A stretch of 7,347 nt of DNA from Nitrososphaerota archaeon (GTDB lineage Archaea; Thermoproteota; Nitrososphaeria; Nitrososphaerales; Gagatemarchaeaceae). Position numbers and translations under genes: made by a program. Numbering within the stretch: position 1 is the stretch's first letter; each line of letters starts with the position of its first letter. The stretch covers positions 1-7,347 of the forward strand of contig VBPK01000057.1 of the NCBI GenBank assembly GCA_005877225.1, read 5' to 3'. Below, piece after piece: positions 1-4,769 of the stretch. A model generated the notes under the pieces. The model saw only the letters and a list, made by a program, of their open reading frames with translations. It searched no databases and had not been told where the DNA came from.

Positions 1-85
1 TCTTGAAGCGGCCCAGCACCCGCCCGACCTTGACGCCGATGTGAACTCTCCCTTGCCGAGCGCCAGCGGAGGTACCGTTATTCAT
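1..85 (-). CDS. Start of an unidentified gene, next in the gas vesicle operon (partial)
   Basis: An ATG at 85-83 overlaps the end of gvpH (the stop is at 80-78), and the frame stays open to the window edge, giving 28 residues. The visible part begins MNNGTSAGARQGRVHIGVKV and is basic. The stop/start overlap matches the tight packing of the other genes in the operon, which is the main reason to call it. I do not recognise the family. The short start does not resemble GvpN, and too little is present to decide between another Gvp protein and something else. Confidence 0.45.
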   Translation of the reverse strand, partial: MNNGTSAGARQGRVHIGVKVGRVLGRFK

Positions 86-545
86 TCGAACGCGCCTTCC
101 TGACCTTGCTGAAGAGGATCTCGACGACGGAGTTCTTCTCCACGACAGACTTGATTTTGATGTCGCTCGGTGCTAGTTTGCAGGGGATTTCTCGAGAGTA
201 GGTAGTGCCTCCCTTCGTTATTTCTATTCGAAGAAGACGATCCCTGACGCCGACATTGACGTCCTTGGACCTTATGCCGGGGAGAAGTACTATCACCCTC
301 AAGCCGTCCCTCTCGTCGATGACGTCGATCAGGGGCGCCTGCTCAGCCTGTTCTGGATACGCCCGCGGCGCCTCTCGATTAGTTGTCGAATCGAGAAGAC
401 CCACCTTTAATGAAAAGCTGCCAGTTATCGACCTATGAGTGACTCGACGTTTCTTGAACGCGGTCTCTCCCGAATCCTGGACGCTGCCGAGTATGCCGAG
501 CAGGACACGCTCCAATTCATCGAAAAGGTCGGGAAAGTCTGCCAT
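78..545 (-). CDS. gvpH: Gas vesicle protein GvpH, Hsp20-like
   Basis: This 155-residue protein has a charged, variable N-terminal part (about 1-68) and a C-terminal alpha-crystallin/Hsp20-like beta-sandwich (about 70-148). The sandwich shows the pattern of alternating strands in GLRVIVLLPGIRSKDVNV, then RDRLLRIEI, then VVEILFSK. Gas vesicle clusters of archaea often encode such an Hsp20-type protein, GvpH, thought to act as a chaperone that keeps assembly proteins or GvpA soluble in the cytoplasm. The ATG start overlaps the gvpG stop by one base (TGATG), which fixes the start and suggests translational coupling. Position inside the gvp operon supports GvpH over a general heat-shock Hsp20. Confidence 0.85.
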   Translation of the reverse strand: MADFPDLFDELERVLLGILGSVQDSGETAFKKRRVTHRSITGSFSLKVGLLDSTTNREAPRAYPEQAEQAPLIDVIDERDGLRVIVLLPGIRSKDVNVGVRDRLLRIEITKGGTTYSREIPCKLAPSDIKIKSVVEKNSVVEILFSKVRKARSNE

Positions 546-796
546 CAGGTTGCGCCTCCAGGGATTGAATAGCTTTGCCCCATGGAGAGCTTCTTAAGCT
601 CGCCAAGAATCTCTCGGCTCTGTCTTTCGTACTCCTCTCCGTCGATGAGGCCACTCTCGTACGCCACCTCCAGTCGGGCGATTCCCGACCTGAGGAACCT
701 AACTCGTTCCTGCGATTCCTGCATGAGTGCCATACGGTTGCACTCGTCGACAACGGCCTGAAGGGCCAGCTTCATCACCAGGTATTCGATTATCAT
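545..796 (-). CDS. gvpG: Gas vesicle protein GvpG
   Basis: The protein is short, about 83 residues from the ATG at 796. It has a hydrophobic start (MIIEYLVMKLALQAVVDE) and then a charged helical region with GLIDGEEYERQSREILGELK, a layout typical of GvpG. GvpG is a minor gas vesicle component, thought to act with GvpF/L in nucleating assembly. The frame is open further back to a TTG at 829 that would overlap the upstream gene by 25 bases. I prefer the ATG at 796 because an AGAGG ribosome site lies five bases before it, just at the upstream gene's stop. gvpH follows with a one-base overlap. Confidence 0.82.
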   Translation of the reverse strand: MIIEYLVMKLALQAVVDECNRMALMQESQERVRFLRSGIARLEVAYESGLIDGEEYERQSREILGELKKLSMGQSYSIPGGAT

Positions 797-804
797 GGCT
801 TCCT

Positions 805-1911
805 CTAGCAGAAGGAGTACGGGGCCCAAGGTCCGCTCGTGTGCACGACCAACCCTTCCCCCCCGAAGTCCCTCCTCACCGCTTCAACCTCCTTCTGAAA
901 ACGCTCCACCTCACTGCGGTTGATAAGGTAAGCGGCGTTCAAGATAATCTGCTCATGGTCAGACTTCAGGACTGCCCCTTCGTCGGCGGGCTCGCCGAGT
1001 CTCGTGTAGATTTGCTGGCTGAGATCCTCAATCTTCTTGTAGAGTTGGTTCTTTATGGCTTCCTCCATCTTCAACCTAACGAGGTACGACGTCCCCCTCC
1101 CAGATTTCGGCAACTTCTTCCTCGTCGCCACGACCTCCTCTGAATGGGCCTCCACAGACTGCCTTATCCTCTTCAAACCGGAATCGTTGAGAATCACCTT
1201 TACCCCGAATTCGTCCCTGTCCTTTAGCTTGAGCAGTTTTGTACGATAACTCTCGTAGGACTTCGAGAGCATTTTCTCCACCCCGTCCTCCGTCTTGAAG
1301 ATGACCCCGAACCTGACTGGGAGGGTGGTTCCGATTCCCCGTGCAAGCTCCACGACTTTCTGGTGGACGAGGATGTTTTCTAGATTAGACTCTACCTCGC
1401 TGAACGGCACGGGGCTGATGACCGCACCGACGCTCTCATAGGGCAGGACACTGACCTCTCCTCCGTGTATTCGGACCGCGAGGAGGTCGAGGCCGACGAG
1501 GTCGATGTCTGAGACGGCAATCCTAATTTGACCAGCCGCCACGACGCCCTTCTCCAGCAATTTTTGGATAAGGTCTGCTAGCGAGACCGTGTCTAGGTCT
1601 CGGTTTCCCGTCCGGACGAGAGCCCCCAGTCCGGCCCTGAGCTCCTCCGGCTTCACGCCGAACTCGCGTGAAATCTCGACGAGTCTCCTGTTGAGCTGTA
1701 TGAAAGCGAGGCCTAGCCTTTCGACCTCCTCATCGGTGAGACTGCCCGAATCTGCTCTCCTCAGAGCCTGCTTCTCCAGCACCTGCCTCAGGACTTCGAC
1801 GACCGTGAGGACGAGCCTGGCGAGGCCGTTATCCAGCTTACCCTCCCCAGGGCCGAGGTTAATCTGTCCGGGCGTCTCAAGCTGTCTTTGAGACTTCGTC
1901 GGCGACGGCAA
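805..1911 (-). CDS. gvpK-gvpJ-gvpF/L: GvpK - GvpA/J-type - GvpF/L fusion protein
   Basis: One uninterrupted 368-residue frame contains three gas vesicle families that are normally separate genes. Residues about 22-98 are GvpK (LARLVLTVVEVLRQVLEKQA, then SLTDEEVERLGLAF and FGVKPEEL). Residues about 108-148 are a GvpA/J/S-type segment (SLADLIQKLLEKGVVAAGQI, then DIDLVGLDLLAVRI) lacking the second amphipathic helix and tail. Residues about 151-368 are GvpF/L, with LPVRFGVIFKTEDGVEKML and the family's characteristic ending GPWAPYSF, but missing the usual first strand of GvpF. GvpF/L binds GvpA and helps nucleate vesicles; GvpK is an essential minor component. The likely start is a TTG at 1911, since an in-frame TGA (the gvpJ stop) lies just before it; GGTGG nearby is a weak ribosome site. 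The fusion is read directly from sequence; its function as one protein is inferred. Confidence 0.9.
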   Translation of the reverse strand: MPSPTKSQRQLETPGQINLGPGEGKLDNGLARLVLTVVEVLRQVLEKQALRRADSGSLTDEEVERLGLAFIQLNRRLVEISREFGVKPEELRAGLGALVRTGNRDLDTVSLADLIQKLLEKGVVAAGQIRIAVSDIDLVGLDLLAVRIHGGEVSVLPYESVGAVISPVPFSEVESNLENILVHQKVVELARGIGTTLPVRFGVIFKTEDGVEKMLSKSYESYRTKLLKLKDRDEFGVKVILNDSGLKRIRQSVEAHSEEVVATRKKLPKSGRGTSYLVRLKMEEAIKNQLYKKIEDLSQQIYTRLGEPADEGAVLKSDHEQIILNAAYLINRSEVERFQKEVEAVRRDFGGEGLVVHTSGPWAPYSFC

Positions 1912-1914
1912 ACG

Positions 1915-2199
1915 TCAGGACACCACCTTGTAGTTCCTGAGTGTCGAGATGCGGCGCGGGGCCTTTTCCTGGAGCCTCTCTCCTCCCTTCGGCTCCGTCT
2001 CCCACGGAAGCTTGATCCCGTACCGCTTTGCGGTCTCCAGTGAGGCGATCACGAGATTTATCTTCAGTGAGAGTAGCTCGACTTTTCCGACACTCAGCGA
2101 GATGTCTCCATTTATGACCACCCCCTTGTCAAGTATCCGGTCGAGGAGGTCGACCAGCGAGAGGTCTCTTCGGGGCTCCAGCTTAAGCGACATTTTCAC
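1915..2199 (-). CDS. gvpJ: Gas vesicle protein GvpJ (GvpJ/M/S type)
   Basis: This 94-residue GvpA-related minor protein has its core at about 13-63 (LVDLLDRILDKGVVINGDIS, then VELLSLKINLVIASLETAKRYG). The GD after VVIN and the Lys/Arg-rich C-terminal tail distinguish it from the wall protein GvpA and match GvpJ/M/S. These minor homologues are thought to shape the conical tips or nucleate assembly. The GTG at 2199 overlaps the TGA of the upstream microprotein gene (GTGA), so coupling is likely; an in-frame ATG at 2193 is an alternative start. The stop is followed, in the same frame and after a single codon, by the TTG start of the fusion gene. Assignment to J rather than M or S is approximate. 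Confidence 0.85.
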   Translation of the reverse strand: MKMSLKLEPRRDLSLVDLLDRILDKGVVINGDISLSVGKVELLSLKINLVIASLETAKRYGIKLPWETEPKGGERLQEKAPRRISTLRNYKVVS

Positions 2200-2315
2200 T
2201 CACACTCTCGCGCCTCATTGTGGCACTCGGGGCAGCGATTGAAGATCCATCCCCGCTGCATGGCTTCCTCCAGCCCGACTCCCTCGTACTTACCGCAGAC
2301 AAGGCATATGGCCAA
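2196..2315 (-). CDS. 39-residue Cys-rich (zinc knuckle type) microprotein between gvpA and gvpJ
   Basis: A short frame fills the gap between gvpA and gvpJ. It encodes 39 residues with CLVC at 4-7 and CPEC at 28-31, spaced like the two knuckles of a small zinc ribbon, plus His32 and Cys38 near the end. The only reasonable start is a TTG at 2315, ten bases downstream of a strong purine-rich GGGAGGGGAG site lying over the gvpA stop. The stop TGA overlaps the GTG of gvpJ (GTGA). The ribosome site, the end-to-start overlap and the paired Cys motifs make it a credible gene despite its size. I know of no standard gas vesicle protein of this kind; regulator, assembly factor and unrelated are all open. 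Confidence 0.65.
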   Translation of the reverse strand: MAICLVCGKYEGVGLEEAMQRGWIFNRCPECHNEARECE

Positions 2316-2335
2316 ACTGGGGCAGCTCCCCTCCC

Positions 2336-2584
2336 TTAGCCGGTCGAGGTTGTTGCAGTCTCTTCGAGTGGTAGCGGCGCCGAGAGACCCATGGCTGCGG
2401 CATATCGCAGGAAGGTATCGATACCGGCAACTATGATCCTCGCTCTGACGACCAGTATCTCGATTCCAACCAAAGCCACGGACACGTTTGCGTCGATGAC
2501 CAGCCCCTTGTCAAGTACTCGGTCAAGGAGGTCGTAAATGCTCAGCAAGGGCCTGTAGGCCTGTGGGGACATCTGCTGAGACAT
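2336..2584 (-). CDS. gvpA: Gas vesicle structural protein GvpA
   Basis: This is the major wall protein whose ribs build the gas vesicle shell. The 82 residues show the conserved helix-strand-strand-helix core: IYDLLDRVLDKGLVIDANV, then VALVGIEILVVRARIIVAGI and DTFLRYAAAMGL. DKGLVIDA and the VGIEIL strand are the diagnostic features that separate GvpA from GvpJ/M. The N-terminal extension of about 14 residues and the short Thr/Glu-rich tail are variable in the family. The ATG at 2584 sits about 25 bases from a TATA box, so the transcript is probably leaderless. It is first in the operon, the usual place for the most abundant product. Only one gvpA copy is seen here. Confidence 0.95.
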   Translation of the reverse strand: MSQQMSPQAYRPLLSIYDLLDRVLDKGLVIDANVSVALVGIEILVVRARIIVAGIDTFLRYAAAMGLSAPLPLEETATTSTG

Positions 2585-2594
2585 AGGGCACTGC

Positions 2595-2636
2595 TAGAAA
2601 CTTGTTCTATAAAAAGGGGCGTGGTAGATTGTTCTA
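2595..2636. promoter_or_regulatory. Paired TAGA/TCTA half-palindromes around the gvpA TATA box
   Basis: TAGAA-N5-TTCTA occupies 2595-2609 between the TATA box and gvpA, and TAGA-N4-TCTA occupies 2625-2636 just upstream of the TATA box. Both contain the identical 8-mer TTGTTCTA (2602-2609 and 2629-2636), set 27 bases apart. Two similar imperfect palindromes flanking a TATA box are a plausible operator pair for a dimeric regulator; no such regulator is identified. Confidence 0.4.
2608..2615 (-). promoter_or_regulatory. TATA box of the gas vesicle operon
   Basis: Read on the minus strand the sequence is TTTTTATA, a good archaeal TATA element. Transcription starting about 25 bases downstream would begin within a few bases of the gvpA ATG (2584), giving a leaderless message. 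Confidence 0.7.
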
Positions 2637-2750
2637 GAGGGTGTCTGCACTTATGCCTGAGAATGTACCCGTTTGTTACGCGCGATTAATGCGAAAGAAC
2701 TGAGAGAGGGGGAATTTCTTCTATGAGATTTCCTACTCCCATCGCGGGAT

Positions 2751-2843
2751 GCGGTTAAGGCAGATTGGGGTGGTCAAGGTCGTCGGAATGCATCGCTGAC
2801 TCGAGCCGGTGCTGTACCGGTAACAGAGGCAGTCAGCTTCGAG
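2751..2843 (+). other. tRNA-like 5' half, possibly tRNA-Ser(CGA), degenerate or interrupted
   Basis: The sequence opens GCGGTTA, contains the D-loop-like string TGGTCAA (2771-2777), and has a 7-bp stem GCTGACT/AGTCAGC (2795-2801 with 2831-2837). That stem encloses a second hairpin, CCGGT/ACCGG. Read as an intron-containing anticodon arm with stem GCTGA/TCAGC, the loop starts CTCGAG, giving anticodon CGA (Ser). A canonical D-stem cannot be formed and the splice motif is irregular. A candidate 3' half lies at 3124-3168, beyond tRNA-Asn. It may be a broken gene, an unusual intron-rich gene, or chance. Confidence 0.3.
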
Positions 2844-2910
2844 AATTCAATCAAGCGGCGCTTTACGGCGAAGAGTTGTTCACAACGTCACAAAAAAGGC
2901 AGAAGAATTC

Positions 2911-2926
2911 GCGAAATCGTTTTAAC
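2911..2926 (+). promoter_or_regulatory. Promoter of tRNA-Asn (BRE-like plus TATA-like)
   Basis: GCGAAAT (2911-2917) resembles a BRE, and GTTTTAAC (2919-2926) resembles a weak TATA box. The usual 25-base spacing would place the transcription start at or next to the first base of the tRNA (2949), leaving almost no 5' leader. Confidence 0.5.
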
Positions 2927-2963
2927 AGTCGGACTTGTCGGCGGAAACGGCGCTGTAGCTCAG

Positions 2964-2985
2964 AAGTGGAAAAACCACTGGGCAG
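2964..2985 (+). other. tRNA intron 1 (22 nt, D-loop, position 15/16)
   Basis: The insert separates G15 from C16. It folds with an inner hairpin AGTGG-AAAAA-CCACT and a 4-bp central helix between exon GCTC (2958-2961) and intron GGGC (2980-2983, with one G-U pair). The flanking 3-nt bulges AGA and AGC put both cuts after the second bulge base, exactly as the archaeal splicing endonuclease requires. There is no outer helix, so this is the relaxed form of the motif. Confidence 0.85.
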
Positions 2986-3008
2986 CGTGGTAGAGCAGCA
3001 GGCTGTTA

Positions 3009-3024
3009 TCTCGTCGAGATGGAG
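3009..3024 (+). other. tRNA intron 2 (16 nt, anticodon loop, position 37/38)
   Basis: The intron TCTCGTCGAGATGGAG sits at the canonical archaeal position. The fold has outer helix GCAGG/CCTGT, 3' bulge AGA (3023-3025), central helix CTGT/ATGG with two G-U pairs, 5' bulge TAT (3007-3009), and inner helix CTC/GAG. Cutting after the second base of each bulge restores the loop CTGTTAA. Confidence 0.9.
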
Positions 3025-3047
3025 ACCTGTTGGTCGTCGGTTCGAGT

Positions 3048-3061
3048 CCGACCAGCGCCGC
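3048..3061 (+). repeat. tRNA-Asn 3' end, copy A (functional gene end)
   Basis: CCGACCAGCGCCGC is the 3' T-stem strand, the 3' acceptor strand, the discriminator and one more base of tRNA-Asn. The same 14 bases recur at 4014-4027 and 5579-5592 without a matching tRNA 5' end. tRNA 3' ends are the standard attachment site of archaeal integrases, so this is a candidate attachment core. Confidence 0.7.
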
Positions 3062-3102
3062 AGAAAAAATAGCTCGAGATTTAGGGCTTTATTCATCGAA
3101 AT

Positions 3103-3123
3103 AGGCTCAGTTTGAGCCTTTTT
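3103..3123 (+). terminator. Hairpin plus T-run downstream of tRNA-Asn
   Basis: The stem AGGCTCA/TGAGCCT (7 bp, loop GTT) is followed by TTTTT (the last stem T plus four more). It fits a transcription end for tRNA-Asn, since archaeal termination depends mainly on the T-run. Alternatively it is the remnant of a tRNA D-arm, because GCTCAGTTTGAGC looks like one and a tRNA 3' half follows at once. Confidence 0.45.
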
Positions 3124-3168
3124 CGAGTCTGGCTTTCTAGGACTCGGGTTCAAATCCCGCCGACCGCA
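3124..3168 (+). pseudogene. 3' half of a class II type tRNA (Ser/Leu-like)
   Basis: A variable-arm-like hairpin CGAGTC/GACTCG (3124-3129 with 3140-3145) leads into a T-arm CGGG-TTCAAAT-CCCG and an acceptor 3' strand CGACCGC, with A as discriminator base (3168). The T-loop is fully canonical and the A discriminator suits Leu or Ser. No complementary GCGGTCG lies nearby upstream. The best partner is GCGGTTA at 2751, which pairs over six positions including one G-U and mismatches at the seventh; the T-stem also has one mismatch. It is probably a remnant, possibly half of a tRNA interrupted by the segment holding tRNA-Asn. Confidence 0.5.
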
Positions 3169-3175
3169 CTTCATG

Positions 3176-3221
3176 TACAGCTCAAGGCGCTCCGGCTTTG
3201 GTCACGCCATCCTGAGCTGTA
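3176..3221. repeat. Strong 46-base inverted repeat
   Basis: TACAGCTCA (3176-3184) pairs perfectly with TGAGCTGTA (3213-3221), and inside it GGCG (3186-3189) pairs with CGCC (3205-3208), closing a 15-base loop. It lies just after the tRNA 3' half. There is no T-run, so it is not an obvious terminator. A small RNA, a protein-binding site or a remnant of an element end are possible. Confidence 0.55.
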
Positions 3222-3294
3222 GTTCAACCACCCGCACTGGAAACACGCAAGCCTCTCACCGGTGTTGAAAGTCCTAGGGCAGCGGAAGCCCGCT

Positions 3295-3307
3295 CGAACG
3301 TTTATTA
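3295..3307 (+). promoter_or_regulatory. Promoter of the membrane protein gene
   Basis: CGAACG followed by TTTATTA resembles BRE plus TATA. A start about 25 bases downstream falls near 3329, only a few bases ahead of the ATG at 3335, so the message would be nearly leaderless. This supports the chosen start and the reality of the gene. Confidence 0.6.
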
Positions 3308-3334
3308 TTTCCACAATCCCTGTTCGTCATTCCA

Positions 3335-3784
3335 ATGGGCCTGAAAGGAATCCCGCTATCGATTAAGGTTTCGACTGGCATTATTGGAATTCAAATCGCT
3401 CGCTTCGTGGGGGCACTAGTATTCGCAGCAACCGTGACGGGTGGTCAATGCCAAGCGCCGTGCCCTCTCCAAGGGTACGACGGACTCGTTATTCCTCGAC
3501 CCTTCATTGTGGCCGGACTCACAGACGTACTGGTGGCCGCGATGGCCGTTCGAATAGTGGTACCCTTTTACAAGGGGAGGAAAGGCTATCGCAAGTGGGC
3601 CCTTGCATTTGCAGGGCTAGCCCTGGGCGATACCGTCTTTGGATCTGCCTTGACTTTTGTCTCGGAAGTCCGTCCAGTGGGCGTTGGACTTGCGATCGGA
3701 TTTGGACTAGTCATTGTGATTAACCTGGTCCTCCTTGTTCTACTGTTAACGCGTAGCGCCAGAGGGTTCTTCGTTCAAAAATAA
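3335..3784 (+). CDS. Small integral membrane protein, four predicted helices, function unknown
   Basis: The 149-residue protein has hydrophobic segments at about 12-35, 57-77, 86-109 and 113-139, joined by short loops. The loop after the first helix carries a CQAPC pair (Cys39, Cys43) that could form a disulphide outside the membrane. The loop after the second is basic (FYKGRKGYRKW), which by the positive-inside rule places it in the cytoplasm. I do not recognise a family. The gene stands alone, has its own TATA box and a hairpin after the stop, and lies between two copies of the tRNA-Asn 3' end, so it may have arrived as cargo of a mobile element. The clear promoter and the helix pattern argue against a chance frame. 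Confidence 0.7.
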   Translation: MGLKGIPLSIKVSTGIIGIQIARFVGALVFAATVTGGQCQAPCPLQGYDGLVIPRPFIVAGLTDVLVAAMAVRIVVPFYKGRKGYRKWALAFAGLALGDTVFGSALTFVSEVRPVGVGLAIGFGLVIVINLVLLVLLLTRSARGFFVQK

Positions 3785-3814
3785 CGAAAGGGAGGAGACA
3801 CCTTCGTTTCCTTT
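3783..3814 (+). terminator. Hairpin at the end of the membrane protein gene
   Basis: AACGA/TCGTT (3783-3787 with 3804-3808) and AGG/CCT form a stem with one bulged A, starting inside the stop codon. It is followed by the pyrimidine-rich TTTCCTTT. It is a weak terminator candidate. Confidence 0.35.
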
Positions 3815-3978
3815 GAACCAAACATGCCGGGGGTAAACTCCCACCCCTCGCACTACATGTTGAGTCTACGAAGCCGCCTGCTTTCAGCTGTACGTGTAAA
3901 GCTGTAGTCTCGGCGACCGAACAGCATGGCACCTTAGGTTGTCTCAGTGATTGCCCTATGGAGATTCAGACTAATCTG

Positions 3979-4133
3979 TTCGAGTCCTAATCTTGTTGCA
4001 AATTTTGTCGGAGCCGACCAGCGCCGCGAGAAACTAGCTCAGAATGAACTCCGTTTGAATGGATACGTAAGATTTGAGCTATTTGAGCGAACGCTTCTAA
4101 GCCTGAATCCCACGCGACTACGCCCGACTTCAT
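3979..4133 (+). repeat. Diverged copy B of the tRNA-Asn 3' end and its downstream flank
   Basis: The exact 14-base core lies at 4014-4027. Downstream similarity to copy A continues in the same order and at nearly the same offsets: GAGAAA-CTAGCTC after the core, TTTGAGC 68 bases from the core (63 in A), then CTTCTAAGCCTG, AATCCCAC and ACTTCAT at 113 bases (120 in A). This last part is a decayed version of the tRNA 3' half at 3124-3168. In front of the core the T-stem strands GTCGG/CCGAC survive but the T-loop is reduced to AG. The block from TTCGAGTCC (3980-3988) to the core also matches copy C. There is no 5' tRNA part, so it is not a working tRNA. Confidence 0.65.
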
Positions 4134-4337
4134 TGGAACCTGAATGAGTCATACGATAACCTGTTGCACCAACGCATCACTAAAAGCATCACACAATATG
4201 CCGACCGCCTCTCCTAAACTGACGACAAGACTGTCCAAAATACCTGCAATGAAACTCAATTTGAATTTACTGAACCAATTTCCTTTGCAAACTTCCAAGC
4301 GTTCAGCCGTTTTCGGTAGCTCGCTTTAGATGGTTCT
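4134..4337. other. Non-coding stretch without a recognisable feature
   Basis: A frame of 61 codons exists on the plus strand but has no family signature, ribosome site or TATA box, and is rich in Thr/Ser/Asn as chance frames are. I see nothing else here. Confidence 0.4.
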
Positions 4338-4697
4338 CTAGCGCCCCTTTGGATTCATGGCCACAGGCTTCTGATATTCTTCAACAGCCTTCGCCATCGT
4401 CTTCCTTGCCAATGCCATATCCAACCTGATGGTCTGCTTCACGACTTCATTTTTCCTGTCAAGCTGGTACATAGTGGCTCTTCCGATCTGCCGCGTTACC
4501 TTGAGTGCGCCAGATTTCTCTAGTTCTTTCCAGTATTTGAAAAATGTCACCCTGCTCATCGCCAGATTCCTTGCAATCTCATTCTTCGAGTAATCCGAGA
4601 GCGGATTGTCCAGGAAGAAGTCTATGATTCTAAGCGTTGGGCTCGCGCCCAGATACCTGAGCAGGAGTGTTTCGTCGGGTTTGTATGATGTTGCCAT
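4338..4697 (-). CDS. Winged helix-turn-helix transcriptional regulator
   Basis: The 119-residue cytoplasmic DNA-binding protein begins with a helix (SPTLRIIDFFLDNP). A helix-turn-helix follows at about 34-60 (YSKNEIARNLAMSRVTFFKY), then a wing at about 62-79 (GALKVTRQIGRATMYQLD) and a C-terminal basic helix. LSDYSKNEIARNLAMSRVTF is characteristic of a common archaeal regulator group that acts as a repressor or activator of nearby genes. It is transcribed away from the gene at 4770, with a 72-base gap containing one TATA element usable in both directions, so it probably controls that gene and itself. Such single-domain regulators are frequent in archaeal mobile elements, matching the setting between tRNA-end repeats. 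Confidence 0.85.
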   Translation of the reverse strand: MATSYKPDETLLLRYLGASPTLRIIDFFLDNPLSDYSKNEIARNLAMSRVTFFKYWKELEKSGALKVTRQIGRATMYQLDRKNEVVKQTIRLDMALARKTMAKAVEEYQKPVAMNPKGR

Positions 4698-4710
4698 GTG
4701 AGCACCAGTT

Positions 4711-4740
4711 AATTTATAGAATAGCCAAAGTATATAAGAT
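4711..4740. promoter_or_regulatory. Divergent promoter with shared TATA element
   Basis: TATATAAG (4731-4738), read on either strand, gives a usable TATA box. It lies about 30 bases ahead of the ATG at 4770 and about 35 bases ahead of the ATG at 4697. A second TATA-like string (TATAAA on the minus strand, 4713-4718) lies too close to the regulator start to serve it well. Overlapping promoters imply competition or joint control of the two genes. Confidence 0.55.
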
Positions 4741-4769
4741 TAACCTTTCAAAGTATCATAAATGAACTC

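Larger units (their letters stand above)
2949..3060 (+). tRNA. tRNA-Asn (GUU) with two introns
   Basis: After removing introns at 2964-2985 and 3009-3024 a complete cloverleaf remains. The acceptor stem GGCGCTG/CAGCGCC is perfect (7 bp). The D-stem is GCTC/GAGC with loop AGCGTGGTA. The anticodon stem is GCAGG/CCTGT with loop CTGTTAA, anticodon GTT at 3005-3007. The variable loop is TGGTC, and the T-arm is GTCGG-TTCGAGT-CCGAC. Discriminator G73 is at 3060, as expected for tRNA-Asn. CCA is not encoded. The unspliced gene cannot form a normal D-arm or anticodon loop, so splicing is needed. Its 3' end recurs at 4014 and 5579, suggesting use as an integration site. Confidence 0.93.

Noticed and set aside
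797..829. Longer gvpG from the TTG at 829
   Set aside because: The ATG at 796 has a well-placed AGAGG site and avoids a 25-base overlap, and the shorter protein fits GvpG better.
727..1143. Plus-strand frame of 138 codons opposite gvpG and the fusion gene
   Set aside because: It is antisense to well-supported gas vesicle domains, with no family signature or ribosome site.
2863..3174. Minus-strand frame of 103 codons containing RRDLNPSP and SNRRPTG
   Set aside because: These strings are the well-known artefact of translating tRNA T-arms backwards; the frame covers tRNA-Asn and the tRNA 3' half.
3979..4027. Copy B as a working tRNA with an intron in the T-arm
   Set aside because: TTCGAGTCC, about 26 bases and then the acceptor 3' strand could look like an intron, but no GGCGCTG 5' strand or anticodon arm precedes it.
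3947..4329. Two plus-strand frames of 66 and 61 codons
   Set aside because: The first overlies the copy B tRNA repeat and the second has no support from motifs, ribosome sites or promoter.
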